64,000 nt of DNA from Glossina fuscipes. Lineage: Eukaryota; Arthropoda; Insecta; Diptera; Glossinidae. Both the position numbers and the translations under genes were made by a program. The DNA lies in contig NW_023998416.1 in assembly GCF_014805625.2 (NCBI RefSeq), forward strand, positions 34,580,750-34,644,749, given 5' to 3'. The notes below the pieces were generated by a model. The model was not told the DNA's origin. It searched no databases and worked only from the letters and a program-made list of their open reading frames with translations. Shown here piece after piece: positions 26,648 to 40,600 of the stretch; the stretch's first letter is position 1, and every line of letters begins with the position of its first letter.

Positions 26648-29600
26648 TGCAATTATTGGAGATAGTTTTTTTTTTCCCATCCAAAAATGTATCCATTGAA
26701 AAAAATTAAGTTCTCCCTAGATATCTTGAATATAAGAAAGCTATTAACATGAAATGAAAGCGTCTTATGCGTTTTCTTTGCTCCCAGTAACCAAATAACG
26801 TTTTCGTGCAAATATTGGTTACAGCATTGCAGATCGGCTCTTCTCTAGTTTAAGTAATGTTGACAAACTTTCGAGTTGCAGCCATTCCTCGCAGCAATAT
26901 GCAATAATGAGATTTGACTCGCATTTTCCACTCATAAATTATTCGCCTCCAATATACTTTAAAGGCAATACTATTTCCGTATAAGAGCAAGAAACCCATC
27001 ATCTTATATTGCATCGTAATGTAATCTGAGTAAAAATTAATTTATCTTCACAAGAGTTGCCCTCGTTTCTCAAGCATATTTCATATCCATAAAAACTTTT
27101 AATTATCATTTCTATAAGTTCGGTGGGTGACATAAATAAAATTGTAATTGTAGCTCTCGCAAAATGCTTTCTACACTTGCCTTTCCCTTTTAACTTTTGG
27201 AAGATAGAACGCATCCCTGAAAGTGACACCTGGTAAACATCTTCACACGAACATGTATGACGTAAAGGCGTGATTTTAAAAATTTACATAACAGAATATT
27301 TCTTTATTATTACAATATGGTTGATATGTCTGCCACCATTGGCGTCGTCAACTTTATTGTTATCTTTATTATGGCAACTGTGCCAACGCATAACATATTT
27401 CATGTGTCACTCATTGTATTATACTAGAAGTTTTTATTCTTCTCCAAAATGTTGAGTGACTTAATAACATCACTATGGATTTACTTAAGAGGATTTTTCA
27501 TAGAAAGTTAGCAAAAAATAAAAACAAAAAAAAAAAAAATTTGAAAAGAAGCATTTTCACTTATTATGTTATCAAAAACATAATTAAACCTATTTACGAA
27601 TAAATAAAGAAGCATAAGCTCCAGGATATAAGATCCGAGCAAGCGTTACCTAGTTTACAAGAACTATCTTAAATTAACTTAAATAACAAAATGTTTAAAT
27701 TTAAAAGGAGATGAAAACGAATAAATGATAGAACGAAAAGCCTGCCTTCGCAAGATGACAACACAACGATTTTACTCACTTGTCCTTCTCGGACAAAGTG
27801 CTTAATTTTCAACTAACGAACTGTAAAACAAAGCGTACTTAATGCACTTGTTTTTATTTAAATCCAATAAACCAGCTGCAAATTTTGATGTACGGATGGT
27901 TATCCATGACTCGCGACCACTAAAGTACACACATACGATAACTTTGAGAGAATAAAAGTTGGGCAAAGTCAACCTTTAAGTATCCTATAGCGGTTCATCT
28001 ACCCCTCTCCAAACTGCTCCCTGTGGGACGTGAGTGACGTTTCACTCCGTGTGCCAGCGGGCACCGCAGGGTTGAGCCTTTCCGGCAGGCACCTGCGTTA
28101 AACCCCCTGAAACTACCCCTCTACAAATAGAATAGAGAATTCAGTAAAGTTGTGAAAATTGGATTTTGATGCAAAGCAATATTTTATTCACTTATAGGGG
28201 ATAGAGTTCAAAATATAGGTCCCATCTTATTCGACTTTCCGCACGCATTTAGTACACTAACGACCCATTTTTTCCTGTTAGAACGGTTCTTTTTTCAGAA
28301 TATGACATTATTTGATGAGTTGTCCAATTCACTTGCAGTGGAACTCGTACTTAGACTAAAGACGCCAGTGCACCAAAATTGATTAAAATAATGCGTGTTG
28401 TAGATGGCGCAGAATAATTCGTGGACATGTAATACACGAACTTAATGCAAACTATACCACTAGTAATGTAGGGTGCAACCATTTTCTTTTATATTAAAGA
28501 AAGAATTCAAGGCACGTTCTTGTGCTCCGGTGACCTCATGCAACGCAATCTACATTGGCTGCGGAGCATTTAAAACTGAATAAACACTAAGGTTGTGTGT
28601 GGTGCTCTAGATCCACACTAAAATAAACATAAAACCGTAATTACAAGAATATTCATTAAGTTTGATAATAAAACAACATTACTTTGCGTTTTCAATGCAC
28701 TCCATAGATTACTGGAGATGAATCATGTTACTACTTAGATTTTTCATGATTATTTTGAAATTATTTTGAAACGTTTACAATATATCCAGATATGAAAAGT
28801 TTTATAAGATTTTCGCTGTTACTACTCCGCAGCGAACTCCTTTACGCTTGTGATGCTTTAGTTCAAGTGTTCGCTCCTGGTTACTAGTCAGTTATCTACG
28901 GTAAGGTGTGCTGATTTGAACGGTCATTTGCAAAATCAAACGCACCACATCATATACATGACATGATTCTCGACTTCCATCCATTTTTTATTGTTTCGAA
29001 AATGTCTGTAATAAACGATAGACTAAGCAACCCTTTGAATACCGAGATATTCAAATTATCTATGAACCAAATCAATCTGGGAGCACCCTCAAGAGATAAC
29101 GCTGCTTTGTGACCATTAAATTATCCGTAACTTTCTTGAATTTACGTGCGATAAACACTTATTAAGTATTTATTTAGGTATTAAAACAGCTTTTTCCAAA
29201 AACGGCCATTACTACTTTTTAAAACTAATAGTGAATGAAATCGTCGAAAATATCGCAAAATTAAAAATTGTGCTTTTGAGAAAAAAGCCCTTTGAAATCT
29301 TAAGTTAGGCCCGGCATTCGACGCCCGTTGGACTTTTTTCGTATATATTTAAAACGTTAGGAAAATGTGCTTAAAAAAATTCACAAAAGATTCGCACTGA
29401 TGACTTAGTAAATATTGTCACTTTCAATGATAAGTACATGTGAGATGAGATGTAAAAGAAGTGAAAATCATTTTCATTACTCGACATTTTTAACTCTCTT
29501 TTATTTAGTAAATAATTGATTTTCCAGTTTTTTAAGTTAAAAAAAGAAAATGCATTAAAAGTTTTTTAATGAAAGTTGCAAATATTTCTCGAATTATCCA

Positions 29601-30478
29601 GTTTCGGAGTGATAAAGTAAAATTTAGATAAAACTACGCAAATTATTCGAATGGTTAACTTTGTAACAACAAAGAAAATTAAGAACTTAAATATTTGAAA
29701 GTAATTTGTTACGAAAACTATTTTGCATAAATTCTTGACCAAGCCATTGATAATGTTGGTTTGCATGTTGTTTACATGACCAACTTGCAGTCATTCAAGG
29801 AGAAGGAACACCAAAAAAAAAAAACAAATTAAATAACTAAATAAAAGAACTAAAGATTAGTTTTTCTTTTTTCCCCCCTCTCTCGATTTTCTTAACTCAC
29901 AAAAACTTTTTTAATATTTCTCATATTTATGAGCAATTTAACTAATATTTTATTTCCATACATTGCAATTTATGAACGCTGCTGATTAATACAACCACAG
30001 GCTATATTACCGGGTTATCCTATTTATGGTTAAGTCTTGGAATTTAACGTATTTTTAAAGCTGCTAAACGCATACAAATACGCGATTTATATGAACGATA
30101 TAAATATTATAAATGAAGGTGCTTAGGTGTAACTAAATGGGTTAACAATTTATTGCGCTCAAGCAGCAGGAAAATGTTCTTTATAAAGTAAAAAAGAAAA
30201 AAAAAACTTTAAGAACATAAATGAAGCTGTGATTTAAATGGCTAACTGGTCTACAAACATTTAAATATTTAAGAATTTTATCGGCCTGAAAATCTATTTA
30301 GTGAAAAGTTATAAAAATCACTCAAATGATAATTATCAGCGCTTTCATCGTTCACACCTTATTAGCTTGAAGTGAGATTGCCTCAGCACTTAGTTATCAT
30401 ACAGATACGTATTTGCTTTTTTAAAAAAAAAAAATAACGCGAATTTAAAAAAACATCATCGCGGCCATACCAAGCTAA
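26648..30478. other. spacer between Val tRNA genes
   Basis: No protein gene is supported. It contains a GC-rich 99 bp insertion with flanking duplication (27999-28127). The rest is AT-rich with scattered stops on both strands. Confidence 0.5.
27999..28127. mobile_element. 99 bp GC-rich insert with 15 bp target-site duplication
   Basis: The 15 bp CTACCCCTCTCCAAA (27999-28013) recurs as CTACCCCTCTACAAA (28113-28127), one mismatch apart. They flank a 99 bp segment (28014-28112) much richer in GC than its surroundings. That is the signature of an insertion with target-site duplication. The insert has no poly(A) tail, open frame or evident terminal repeats, so its class (retroposed fragment, short non-autonomous element) is unknown. 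Confidence 0.6.
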
Positions 30479-30551
30479 TGTTTCCGCCCGGTCTCGAACC
30501 GGGGACCTTCCGCGTGTTAGGCGGATGTGATAACCACTACACCACGGAAAC
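30479..30551 (-). tRNA. tRNA-Val-AAC: tRNA-Val (AAC)
   Basis: Read on the minus strand, it is identical in sequence to the copy at 26575. Anticodon AAC, and a seven-T run downstream on its strand near 30448-30454. Confidence 0.97.
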
Positions 30552-30649
30552 GGTTGAAGTGCACTTTCATTATTCTCTTATGTGAACAACACGAATATAT
30601 TTTTAGCTAATGTATACAAATTGTATTATAATAAATTCTATTCAAATCC

Positions 30650-30840
30650 GAATTTTTATAACCACCACTGAATATTGAGGAGTACATTTATTTATCAAAA
30701 TGTCTGCAACGCCATATATGTATGTATATTCTCGATCATCATCATGTTCTGAACCGATTTAAGCGTGTCCATCTGTCCGTCTGGCTGTCTCTCCATCTGT
30801 GTGATCTCCATTGCAACCAATGTGCTGGCCATGTCTGTCC
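30650..30840 (-). repeat. degenerate dispersed repeat, copy 4
   Basis: Reverse orientation: GAACCGATTTAAGCGTGTCC then ATCTGTCCGTCTGGCTGTCT near 30751-30790, the complement of the GACAGACGGAC block, preceded by degraded 'tctgcaacgccatatatg' sequence. Confidence 0.5.
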
Positions 30841-31039
30841 GTCTGTGCGTTGCGTGTTGTTAGCACCCTCCTGGTCGCAAAGGAGAACCTATCGGCTTCA
30901 ATATTGATAGATACTTTGCAAGTATTTATATGCAGGTTGCTGAACACAAGGACATGATGAAGTAATATTTTCTTAACAATACCGTCGATATTGATATTAA
31001 ATAAAAGGGCTTGGAGAGTAGAATGCGACAAGATACGTG

Positions 31040-31145
31040 TATTATTTCTATATTAATTGTGGTCAAACCGCTTCAGAATTTGATAATCATCGCGAATATA
31101 TATTGTCTCTCTGAAGCTTCCTTTTGATGTTGCAAACGTTTTGAG
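31040..31145 (+). repeat. degenerate dispersed repeat, copy 5 (3' half)
   Basis: Forward copy lacking the GACAGAC block. It has AACCGCTTCAGAATTTGATA, then CGAATATATATTGTCTC, then GCTTCCTTTTGATGTTGCAA, matching the 3' half of the copy at 13001. Confidence 0.45.
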
Positions 31146-31903
31146 GAAAGGATGATGATGGATACGAAAATAAGATTTCAACATCCTACATTGTTAGGTG
31201 GGTGTTGTATTTTTTCGTATTTTTTTCATTTCATTCAACTGCTTCAAATGAAAATTCATTTCGTTGTAATTTATAGTTATCTAGTATGAAATAACTACAT
31301 CAGCCAATAGATCTTGAAACTAAGTAGAAAGCAAACCTTTTTCTTCCAAAATTCGACTTTATTCGTCAACATAGCGTCCTTCAACACTGGTGCAATGAAC
31401 CTAACATTTCTCTAAGTTGTCGATGTGACTCAGACTCTTTCGATCCCCTTTTAATGAAACCAAGGGCAAATCTCGCCTTGAATCCAACAGATTTCGCATG
31501 GAGATTACATGTTAAATGTGTGAACGGGTGTTTTAAGCTTGAAAAAAACTCAGAAATGGACAGAGTTAAGTCGGAAGTGACTGAAAAACTATACGAGTTG
31601 AATTTCTGGTATACAAATTTCGAAGAGTCATTGTGGTATAAGTGGGTGCATTAATGTCTGGACTGATCAAAAATTATCCGACCATATTTGTTGTGACCTT
31701 TGCCGAATAACTTTGTGCAAATAATTCATAACGGTCAAACAATATTTCCTTTTAACCCTTTTGTTAGCCTGAAGAATTCTGCAGTGCATCACATAAAGTT
31801 ATACGAAAGAAAGGCTTATAGTGTAAGTACAGCGTCATTAAAAAATCGAATATAAGAAAAAATTAGTTTTTTCTATTAAAACTAAAATACGATCTAACCA
31901 AGC

Positions 31904-31976
31904 GTTTCCGTGGTGTAGTGGTTATCACATCCGCCTAACACGCGGAAGGTCCCCGGTTCGAAACCGGGCGGAAACA
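31904..31976 (+). tRNA. tRNA-Val-AAC: tRNA-Val (AAC)
   Basis: 73 nt, same as the copy at 26575 except one T-loop base (TTCGAAA for TTCGAGA), which does not disturb the stem. TTTTT follows near 31994. Confidence 0.96.
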
Positions 31977-33455
31977 TCGCTCTGTCACGTTTACTTTTTA
32001 TTTTTATTTCGCATTTACAAAAAAACATACAAACATTATAGATCTTCTCGTTGCGAGCAAAAGAAGCAAACATATGTATTAAGAGTACGAGTTGGAGTCA
32101 TTCATTACAAGGTATAATAAATATTAAAAATATTTTAAATATTTGTATAGCATAGTTTGATCAATTCTGCCTGGCATGAGTCTCCGAAAAGTATGCGCCA
32201 TAAACTTGTAAAATAACTAATAATCTGTAACTGAACTGTCTTATCGCGAAACGTGATCTAATTGCTAATTCTGATTTAATTATCCATTTAGTAAATTATT
32301 TGGCAGTAATTACCGTGCGGACCGTGGGGAGCTGGTGTACAAATGTATGTGATATTTATTAGGGAAATTGAAGAAATTTTACTAAATTTGTTTAACTTGT
32401 TGTGGGCAGATTGAGGTAAAGCAAAAATTAAATTACTTCAGTGGGCAATACTTTCAGGAAAGTTTACACAACTTGCTTAGTTATTCATATGCACAAATTT
32501 AATTAAATTAGGCCTTAGGGAAATTCTTTTAATTTATAAAAGCCTACATGCACTTATAATTTAAAAAATGTATTACTTTCTGAATGCATTTATTTGGAGT
32601 TCGCGCTTTAACACTCGCTCAACACTCATGTATTCCACTGTAACCACGGGTGGCTTTAATTGCCATAAATTTATTAGCATAATTTATGCGACACCATTTA
32701 CGTACTCGTATGTCCCAGTATTTCTCGTAAATATTTTCGTTTCATTTACGAGAGTGTATTCAGTTTTACTTTTGTTATCTTTACATAAATTGCCGAAAAT
32801 TTCTCATTAGGACAACAAACGTAAAGCAGAAGCTTTCAATTATTTAATGGTTTAAATCGAACTAAGTACGCTGGCTTTTCACATTAGCAAATTCATTTAT
32901 TTAATTTCAAGGACTTCGATTGCGCATTAAGTTAACTTATTCAGCTTCTGACTGCAATAATGAGTCTTCGAAGAAGGAATGACATTTTAAAGCAAGAGAA
33001 AATTGCATTATTTTCCTGAAAAGTGATAGAAAATATAAATTTTATCGAAAGCAGAAACTGTAGGGTTAGTAATGTAAGATCTTATCTGTCGAACAAAGAA
33101 TCATTCTTTCGCCAATTTTTGGGATAATAGCGGCCATATGTCACTAATAGCAAGCCAAGTGATGCTTCTGAATGTTTAAATCGTTGAGAGAGTAATGATG
33201 TAGACTTCACCTCTAACGTAGCCCCAAAGAAAAAGTTTAAAATTGTATGAAATCCACATTTCGAAAAGCCTGCATGTCGATAAAGTATGTTGTGCAATAG
33301 AGGGATCGTTTCCCCAACTGCGCCCCCGTGCTCAGGCTAAAGAAATCAATCAACCGAATCCCGCAACACAATTCGTCCACTGTAAAAAGGGAAACCGCCA
33401 TTATTTTCGAAAAATTGGTGGATGGTGAAGTCTGTTGCAGACGCTTGATCGATTG

Positions 33456-33490
33456 GCCACACCCCTTCAAAGAGGTGTGGCTATTTTTTT
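33456..33490 (+). other. hairpin followed by T run
   Basis: GCCACACC pairs with GGTGTGGC across a ten-base middle that can add one more pair. Seven T follow two bases after the stem. The shape resembles a small-RNA 3' end, but no promoter boxes were seen upstream. Confidence 0.35.
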
Positions 33491-35529
33491 CTTCCTTTTC
33501 TTTCTGACCGCAACTCTGTTACATGTACAAGGGACATCAACGCAAAGGTTGATCAAAAATAGTTGAAAAACGAGAAAAAGTTCGAAATGTTATTTGAATG
33601 AAAGAAAAAAGAAAGTATAGTTAGTAGATGACGTCAGTCGATTATTCACTTGAGTTTGCGAACCTACAGCTGTAAAGGTTTTGTTTGTCCAAGTATTCAG
33701 ACAGATAATAACGAGACTCCTCGCTCAAAATAGTTCTGTTCAAATAATAATGATGATGTGAATATACGACATTATGCATGTTCTGCTGGCTCGAATGTCA
33801 AGAGCAACTTATAAGCATGTAGGCCGAAATCTCATGGTCAATTTTTCCAAATGTCTTCAAATGGACAAAATCCGCACAAAAACCACCCTCGCATCTATAT
33901 AAAATACAAACTGGCCGGGCAAGCACGGCTTGAAGTCTATACATCTGTAGTTTGTTCGATATTCGAAACCCTCTAGTTTCTACTTCTAATTCAAAATTTG
34001 CAAATTCTGCTAAAGCACCCTGTACAAAACCCCGAAAACGATTATAAACGATTTCAAATTATCCCTTCAGAAGAATATTTCTTCGAAGCGTATCTCTTTA
34101 CTCTTAAGTTTCATTTAACAAGAGTCAAGTTGTCTACCCTTAAATGCATTTTTTGTTTTACAACTTTGCACATCTGCTTACGAGCAATTCTTACTAAGAG
34201 ACGCACGTCACTAATAAAGCAGTTTTAATAGAACAATTTTAATTTCAAGTACGGAGCACAAGTGAAACACAATCATCACACAAGCACAAGCGAAACACGG
34301 CATAACTGTTTTGGCTTCTTGTTGTGGATGTGTTGGCGAACGAATGCAAAGCCAAATGTTATCATAAGAATCAATATACTCTTACTTAATTACCTCTTTT
34401 ATAATTTCAACTAAGTTCTCCAAAATTATTAATCAGCACGTAGGAAACCTAACCTAGAATAGAAAAATAAAGATATTTAAGACAACTTCTTAAAAAACGT
34501 ACATACGCAACATTTTGCAATAACAACCCCTTTTGCCTTGGAAAATAATAAATAAAAAATCCATTCTATCCATTTCTTTTTGCCAATGAACGGGAGAAAT
34601 CTTTAAATGAAAAGGGGGAGCTTAAGCGAACATTTCGATTGGTAGAAAAAAACAAGAAATATTGCCTGTCATTTGAGAATGGATTCAATAGGATTATCGC
34701 AGAATGCGGGCAACAATATGAGCAAACATCTTTATCTGAATTAAATAAACACAACGGACTTTTTTAACCTAAAGCTTGACTCGGAAATACTCTGTCCTTG
34801 AACACTTTGTCAATCCGATCTTGATGACGCAGGGGTTGAACTGATGACACACTGATAATAATTTTTGTTTATTTATTAATTTTACTGTTACACGTTCGTT
34901 CAACTATGACATCTCCCTTTATCAAGACGGCTTTCAGGTTATCGTACATATACACTCACATGAGCCCCTTTGCTTAGCGCTGAAGTAAATCAAAAAAAAA
35001 AAAACTCTTTCCCATTTTTACAATTTCAATCAGAGCTTTGTACCGCATTGCAATCGTTGTACCATAAAATCGTGATGCGATTCTTTACGTTGAGAAATTG
35101 AGAAAACTGGTAACCATACATGCAGTCGGAAAAGGGCGACCATCATGTACCTTATATCACTTCGCCCAACACAATTCTTCATTTACTTTTCGGGTAAAAT
35201 AAATACCTTTCCGCGTAAAGACATGCCTTCCTTTAAAGTATTCATGCGGAAGAGGAACTAAACCGGGGGACTGACATGAATCAAATTTAACAAAATTAAT
35301 TTTCTTGTCAAAGATCTTTTAATTCTTCATCAAGGTGCTACGAATTACATTTTCTTTCCATACAAAAACTTCCGCGCAGTTCTGCAGAAAGGAAAATTAT
35401 TATTACATAATAATTTCTCTCAAACTAAGGCATTGTGAGGGAGTGATCGGAAAAATTGTTCAATTTATGACATTTTCAATAAGGATCGTGTTGAAGGCCA
35501 TAAAATATCATAAAAATTAACTTTAAAAT

Positions 35530-35760
35530 TGTGATTTGTAGGACAGACAGACGGATAGACAAGCTTGCTTCAATGAAGCGAATGATTCCACACCGATTGG
35601 TTTAATAAAAATCCGGTCTACCTTAAGTCCTTCCAACTAATATAATAAAATAATTTAATAAAATTCAGATATACCTTAAGTCCTTCTAAAACGAAGTACG
35701 TACGCATACGTGCGCAGAAAGTTAATATATCCTGCGCCACAAATGTTGCAGGATAACAAT
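35530..35760 (+). repeat. degenerate dispersed repeat, copy 6
   Basis: GGACAGACAGACGGATAGAC near 35542 is followed by a spacer with a duplicated ACCTTAAGTCCTTC block. It ends AGTTAATATATCCTGC...GCAGGATA, the inverted terminal motif of the family. Confidence 0.6.
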
Positions 35761-38700
35761 AATATATAAATAAATTTTGTAAATCGTATAATGAAAGAAA
35801 AAGAGACAGTCAGAAATTGACGGAGCAAAACAAAAAAAATACACACAGTGTTCCACAGAAAAATGAAGAAAAGCTCATAAACATGTGCACTCATCAGGTA
35901 CATCGATACCTCCTACGAAAAATGAGGAATTCAATGAAATTATTGTTTTTGCTGAAGAGTAAAATTCTTCGTTTTACCCAAGGGTGCCATCATCATCATA
36001 ATGCTCATGGCTCACATGTCTTTTGCTAAAATTGTTCACAGGCATGAGATATTAACGAGATCTAATATAAATGTTCGCATAGGCGGCAAATAAAAAAGAT
36101 AATCTCTAATAAACACACATACAGATAAATACATAGTTGTACGTAAATACATACAAGCTACATATATGCGGCCATAGTTATATATAATCGATTTTCGATG
36201 ATGGGAAAAATTTCATTAAGTGAAGATAAAAAACCCAGTGCTTTCCGTCAATTTGAGCAGACCGTCCGATAGACATACTAGACTAGATCAACTCCTTCAT
36301 TTATGCTGATTTGTAGAATCATGCGTCTATGCCTAGCAACACTCTGAGAAATATTTTGCTCTTACTGTGGTAAGTAAAAAAAAATAAAAAAGAAAAGCTC
36401 AAGCAGACAAATTATACTCTTTGTACACATGTGTGTGTGATCTTTAGTGTTGAAAGTACAGAAACATTTATTAAATATTACAATTTCTCTGGTGTCTGTC
36501 GAGAGCATATCTTTCAGCGCGAGGGAACCAACCAGGCGGCCCTATAAAAACACATTGAATCGATAGAGGATGAAGACCTAGAGGTAGCTGAATTAATTAA
36601 GGATAATAGACAAATGGCAACTTGCAATGGTTTTGCCTATTAGTTTAATGGGCAAGCGGTGCCAAAGTCCGGAAGGTCGACTGATCTCTTCGTTCGTAAT
36701 GGCATCAAAGAATGAAACCCGTGCTCCAAAGAAGCCAACAAAGCAATAATCCGGTTTTCACAAATGACAAAAACGCAGATTGACGAGCCGCTGACTGGTC
36801 AGTGAAGCTAATAGAAGAGTTTCTGTGTAAATTCCGCAGGATGCGGTTAGAACGTCCGCGTAACTTATCAGTGAACAGTCAAGCAACAAATATTCCTGTC
36901 AAACATTTCCTAGGAAATATTGAGCTGACCATAAATCCCGCTCGAACTTTACTTACACTCTTTAGTTTACTTACACAAGGGTCATTATATTATTTTCATC
37001 TTCACGTTTCCTCTCTATTGTTCGACGAGAACTTTAACGACTGGCGATTGCGTCACGCAGATTAAAACCAATTAAAAACGTTCTTATACCGCAGAACGTA
37101 TATAAATGTAAATTTTTACCCTTAGTAGAATTTAACAAGAACAATTATTACAAGCTTAGAAAAAATTTAAATAAATATTGTTGACACGCTTTAGGAGAAT
37201 CAAAACGACCAAAGCATCACATAATTTGCAACGTGTTATCTTGGCTTCATTGCATTCGTAACAAATTCATTGGGGTTTCATCACCAACTAAAGTAAACTC
37301 AAGGAAAACGAAAGAATGTACGACTAAGACAGTTGTGAATATAGGCGATCGTAACTGAGGCACGCGATCTTCCGCATTTTATCAATCCCAAATATAACAC
37401 GCTGGCTGTTAATAGCAGAGATCTCCGTTAAGTATTCTGGCGCTTGGCAAGAGTTAAAAAAGCCGGTCTGTAACTTGTTTAGACAAGAACACTGGACAAT
37501 CCCACGAGAGTATCTGGACGGGATAAAATACGCCACACCGCCAGGATCATAGGGAATATTGCCGATCATAATAAAGGTCCCACTCAGACGTGGCTATTAA
37601 TTACATCGGACTCCGTACCCCTGTCGCTGTTTGATTGAGGTTCGAAAAATGCGAAAGTATGCGAAGGAGAAGGTCCAAAACGATAAAATTTTTCTTCGAA
37701 AAAAAATGGACTCTCTGATAAGACTCCCTAAGCCTGACACAAAAAATTGAAAATTATTTACCGCGACACGAGTTACTTATCGTTCTTACTTAGCCATTAC
37801 TAAAGCCATTTCAATATCGAAATTTTCTTACTCTCGCTGTCTAAATAAAACTTCTTAGTTCAGTTGTTTGTCGCGCAAAAATTAATTTGAAAAGATATAG
37901 TTGCTATCCTTTTCCTTGAAATATTTTAATTAAATTAAAAGAACTATAAAAAATCTTCTTAAAGGGAAAATCATTTGAAAATGTAAATGGACGTCAACGC
38001 ACACACAAAGAAACTTACTTACAGGCACGTGTAAATGTAAGCCACATTAAACCACATTATATTGCATAACTGCGCATTTTGCTCGTAACATCGCAAACAA
38101 GTTCCAACGTATTGAAGTTATAAATAAATTCAAACAATGGATGTAATAATCACACAACTGCATTTATAGCATTTAACACCCTCGTGGAACAAATTGTGAA
38201 CAAAAAGGAAAACATCACTGAAGCAGCAATACCGCTAACACACTCGCTACACTTTCAATCGAAGCTTTACGATATTCCATCGTACGCCATGGACCAGCAT
38301 GGGGGTAAAAGATAACAGGAAGTAAAACGTTTTTTTTTTTTTTTGTTTAATTCTTCTTCGCACTATCCACTTTAAAAGTCATATCGGCCTCTTACATCAA
38401 CCCTCCAAAGATTTGGTAGAGGCGTGTTTCCCCACGCAACACAACGCTTGACTTGACACTTTACCTCTCTCTTTGTACAGCATGTAGTTCATGTTTGTCG
38501 CGTACATTGTTAACCATACACGCAAAATAGACTGACTACCCAGACAGTCAATGTCGAACGCTTTTAAAGACTAGAAAAATTGTATAAAGTATTTAAAAAC
38601 AAAATCCCTCTGCACTTGCAAACGAAGCTAGTGGCCGTGAAAACACCCAAGCGCGCATATGAGCGAAAAGATAAATGGTTAATAGTTTCATCATTGCAAT

Positions 38701-39504
38701 AAATTGTAATTAGAGAGGGCGGTAGTTGCATTCGATAGCAGCGTATAGAAGCGTAAGTAACGAAAGAAAAAGATCATTTCTCTGATAGCGTTTAGTGTCC
38801 GCGTAACTTAACAAACCTTACCATGTCCTTGTTGGGCATCCATTAAAGTTAACGATGATAGCTGCAAATCGTTTTTACAACAAATAGACGACAATTACTG
38901 ATAACACATTTGCCCCACAAAAAACCAGAAAAATAAATAAAAAGAGAAAACAATTTTGAGAAGAAGAATTGTTTTTATGTAAAGTTAAGAAAAAATCGCT
39001 TGAAACATTTGCTAAACGTTTCTCACTTTGCATTCCCCTTATCTAGAGCTTTCACTTCATAATTTTATTGAAAATCGAATAAGCCTTTCCCGCAACTACT
39101 CTGACGATGTGTTTAGTTATCCATATTATTTTCAATTTTTTTTTCTTTGATAAGAGCACACAAATAAAGCTTAACGTTTCGTTTTGTTGACTTTGGCTTG
39201 CATTATCATTACTTTAACAGCGTCTATGTAGGATGACAGACTTAACGTAAGAGCAGAACATTTTTGTTTTATTCTTAACCCAAAACTAATACAGCCCGTT
39301 ATCGCTGCAGTTGCATGGATCTGCCGTTAATTTCCCCTGACAACCCACATCGCTTGCATTAAGATTATGACCATTTGCAATTCAATATGTCCACTTGTTA
39401 AATCCACCCACCTATAGCTCTCTCAAGTTTCTTTGTAAAGTGCCTAATTTTTGATAATAAGAATTGCTAGAAAGTAGTCATTTAATATATCAGCGAGAGC
39501 CGTG

Positions 39505-39675
39505 TAGCTTGAAGGCAGATAGACAGACGAACAGACAGGCTTAGCTCAATTCAGATTATGATTCTGAATCGATCGGTATAATAAAAGGTGGGTCTGTTTT
39601 AAACCCTTCTGCACGTTACACACGGCGGCAGCAAGTTAATACACCTTGTACCACAAGTGATGTGGGGTATTAAAA
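39505..39675 (+). repeat. degenerate dispersed repeat, copy 7
   Basis: AGATAGACAGACGAACAGAC near 39517, then ATTCTGAATCGATCGGTATA. The end is AAGTTAATACACCTTGTACC with ATGTGGGGTATTA, the same terminal pair as copies 1 and 6. Confidence 0.6.
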
Positions 39676-39942
39676 CGCGTATAACTTCTTAAACGTGACA
39701 TCTATGTTAAAAACCATTTCGAGGCTGTAGGAAAATCTGCGCGCAAGAACACCCCACAGACGATGACAGAATTATTAGTCGGCACTTTTTTGTGGAGCGG
39801 AATTAGGCGGTAGCTGCATTCCATGATTTAACAGATTTGTTGTTCCTGTTTTGTTAGCATATGGTATTTAATCCTTCTTAACTTTTGATTTAATTAAAAC
39901 TTTGTAAAATAAGTATATAATTTACATATGCTCAACAAGCAG

Positions 39943-40015
39943 GTTTCCGTGGTGTAGTGGTTATCACATCCGCCTAACACGCGGAAGGTCCCCGGTTCGA
40001 GACCGGGCGGAAACA
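39943..40015 (+). tRNA. tRNA-Val-AAC: tRNA-Val (AAC)
   Basis: 73 nt, identical to the copy at 26575, anticodon AAC. The first TTTTT is about 30 nt downstream. Confidence 0.97.
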
Positions 40016-40600
40016 TTGTGGATGGTGTCAGGTGAAGTGGGCCGATTTTTATTGATCATCACTAAATTTTTTTACTTTTGACTTTAATTAAAAACCTGAC
40101 TCAAATTACTATTTTAATTATTATGAAGCATTATTAGACATTGAATAAATAATGGAACAAAAAAGAAGTTCACCATACATAGTTTCTGAGTGATACTTAT
40201 TTACATCATATGCTGCTTAAAAAAATAATTATATAATTTAACTAAGGAAAAGTAAATATCGCGCTTCACTAAGGGCTTCACATGAGCATGGTTACACTAA
40301 CAACATGTTACCTTCAAGGAGAAACCTGAATAGCCATTTCATATAAATGGTAAAGTAATGTATATCAGTTGGCAATAAATCGTTGACAATAGATTAATAA
40401 GTTCAGAGGATGAAAATATGCGAAGTTAAAAGCCAATATTTGGTTGTTACGTAGTAAATCCATAAAAATATGCTGAATGTTGAAATTCACGTCAAAGGAA
40501 AGATTAAGAAACAGCAAAGTATTATCCATTTATCCTAGCAAATCAAATATGGAAGCAATGAAAATCGATACAAATATTTCATTTACAAAATTATATACTA

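Larger units (their letters stand above)
31977..39942. other. spacer inside the tRNA cluster
   Basis: No protein gene is supported. It holds a GC-rich hairpin followed by a T run (33456-33490) and two dispersed-repeat copies (35530, 39505). A moderately GC-rich stretch at 36480-36860, with many stops, may be an old transposon remnant but matches nothing I can name. Confidence 0.5.
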
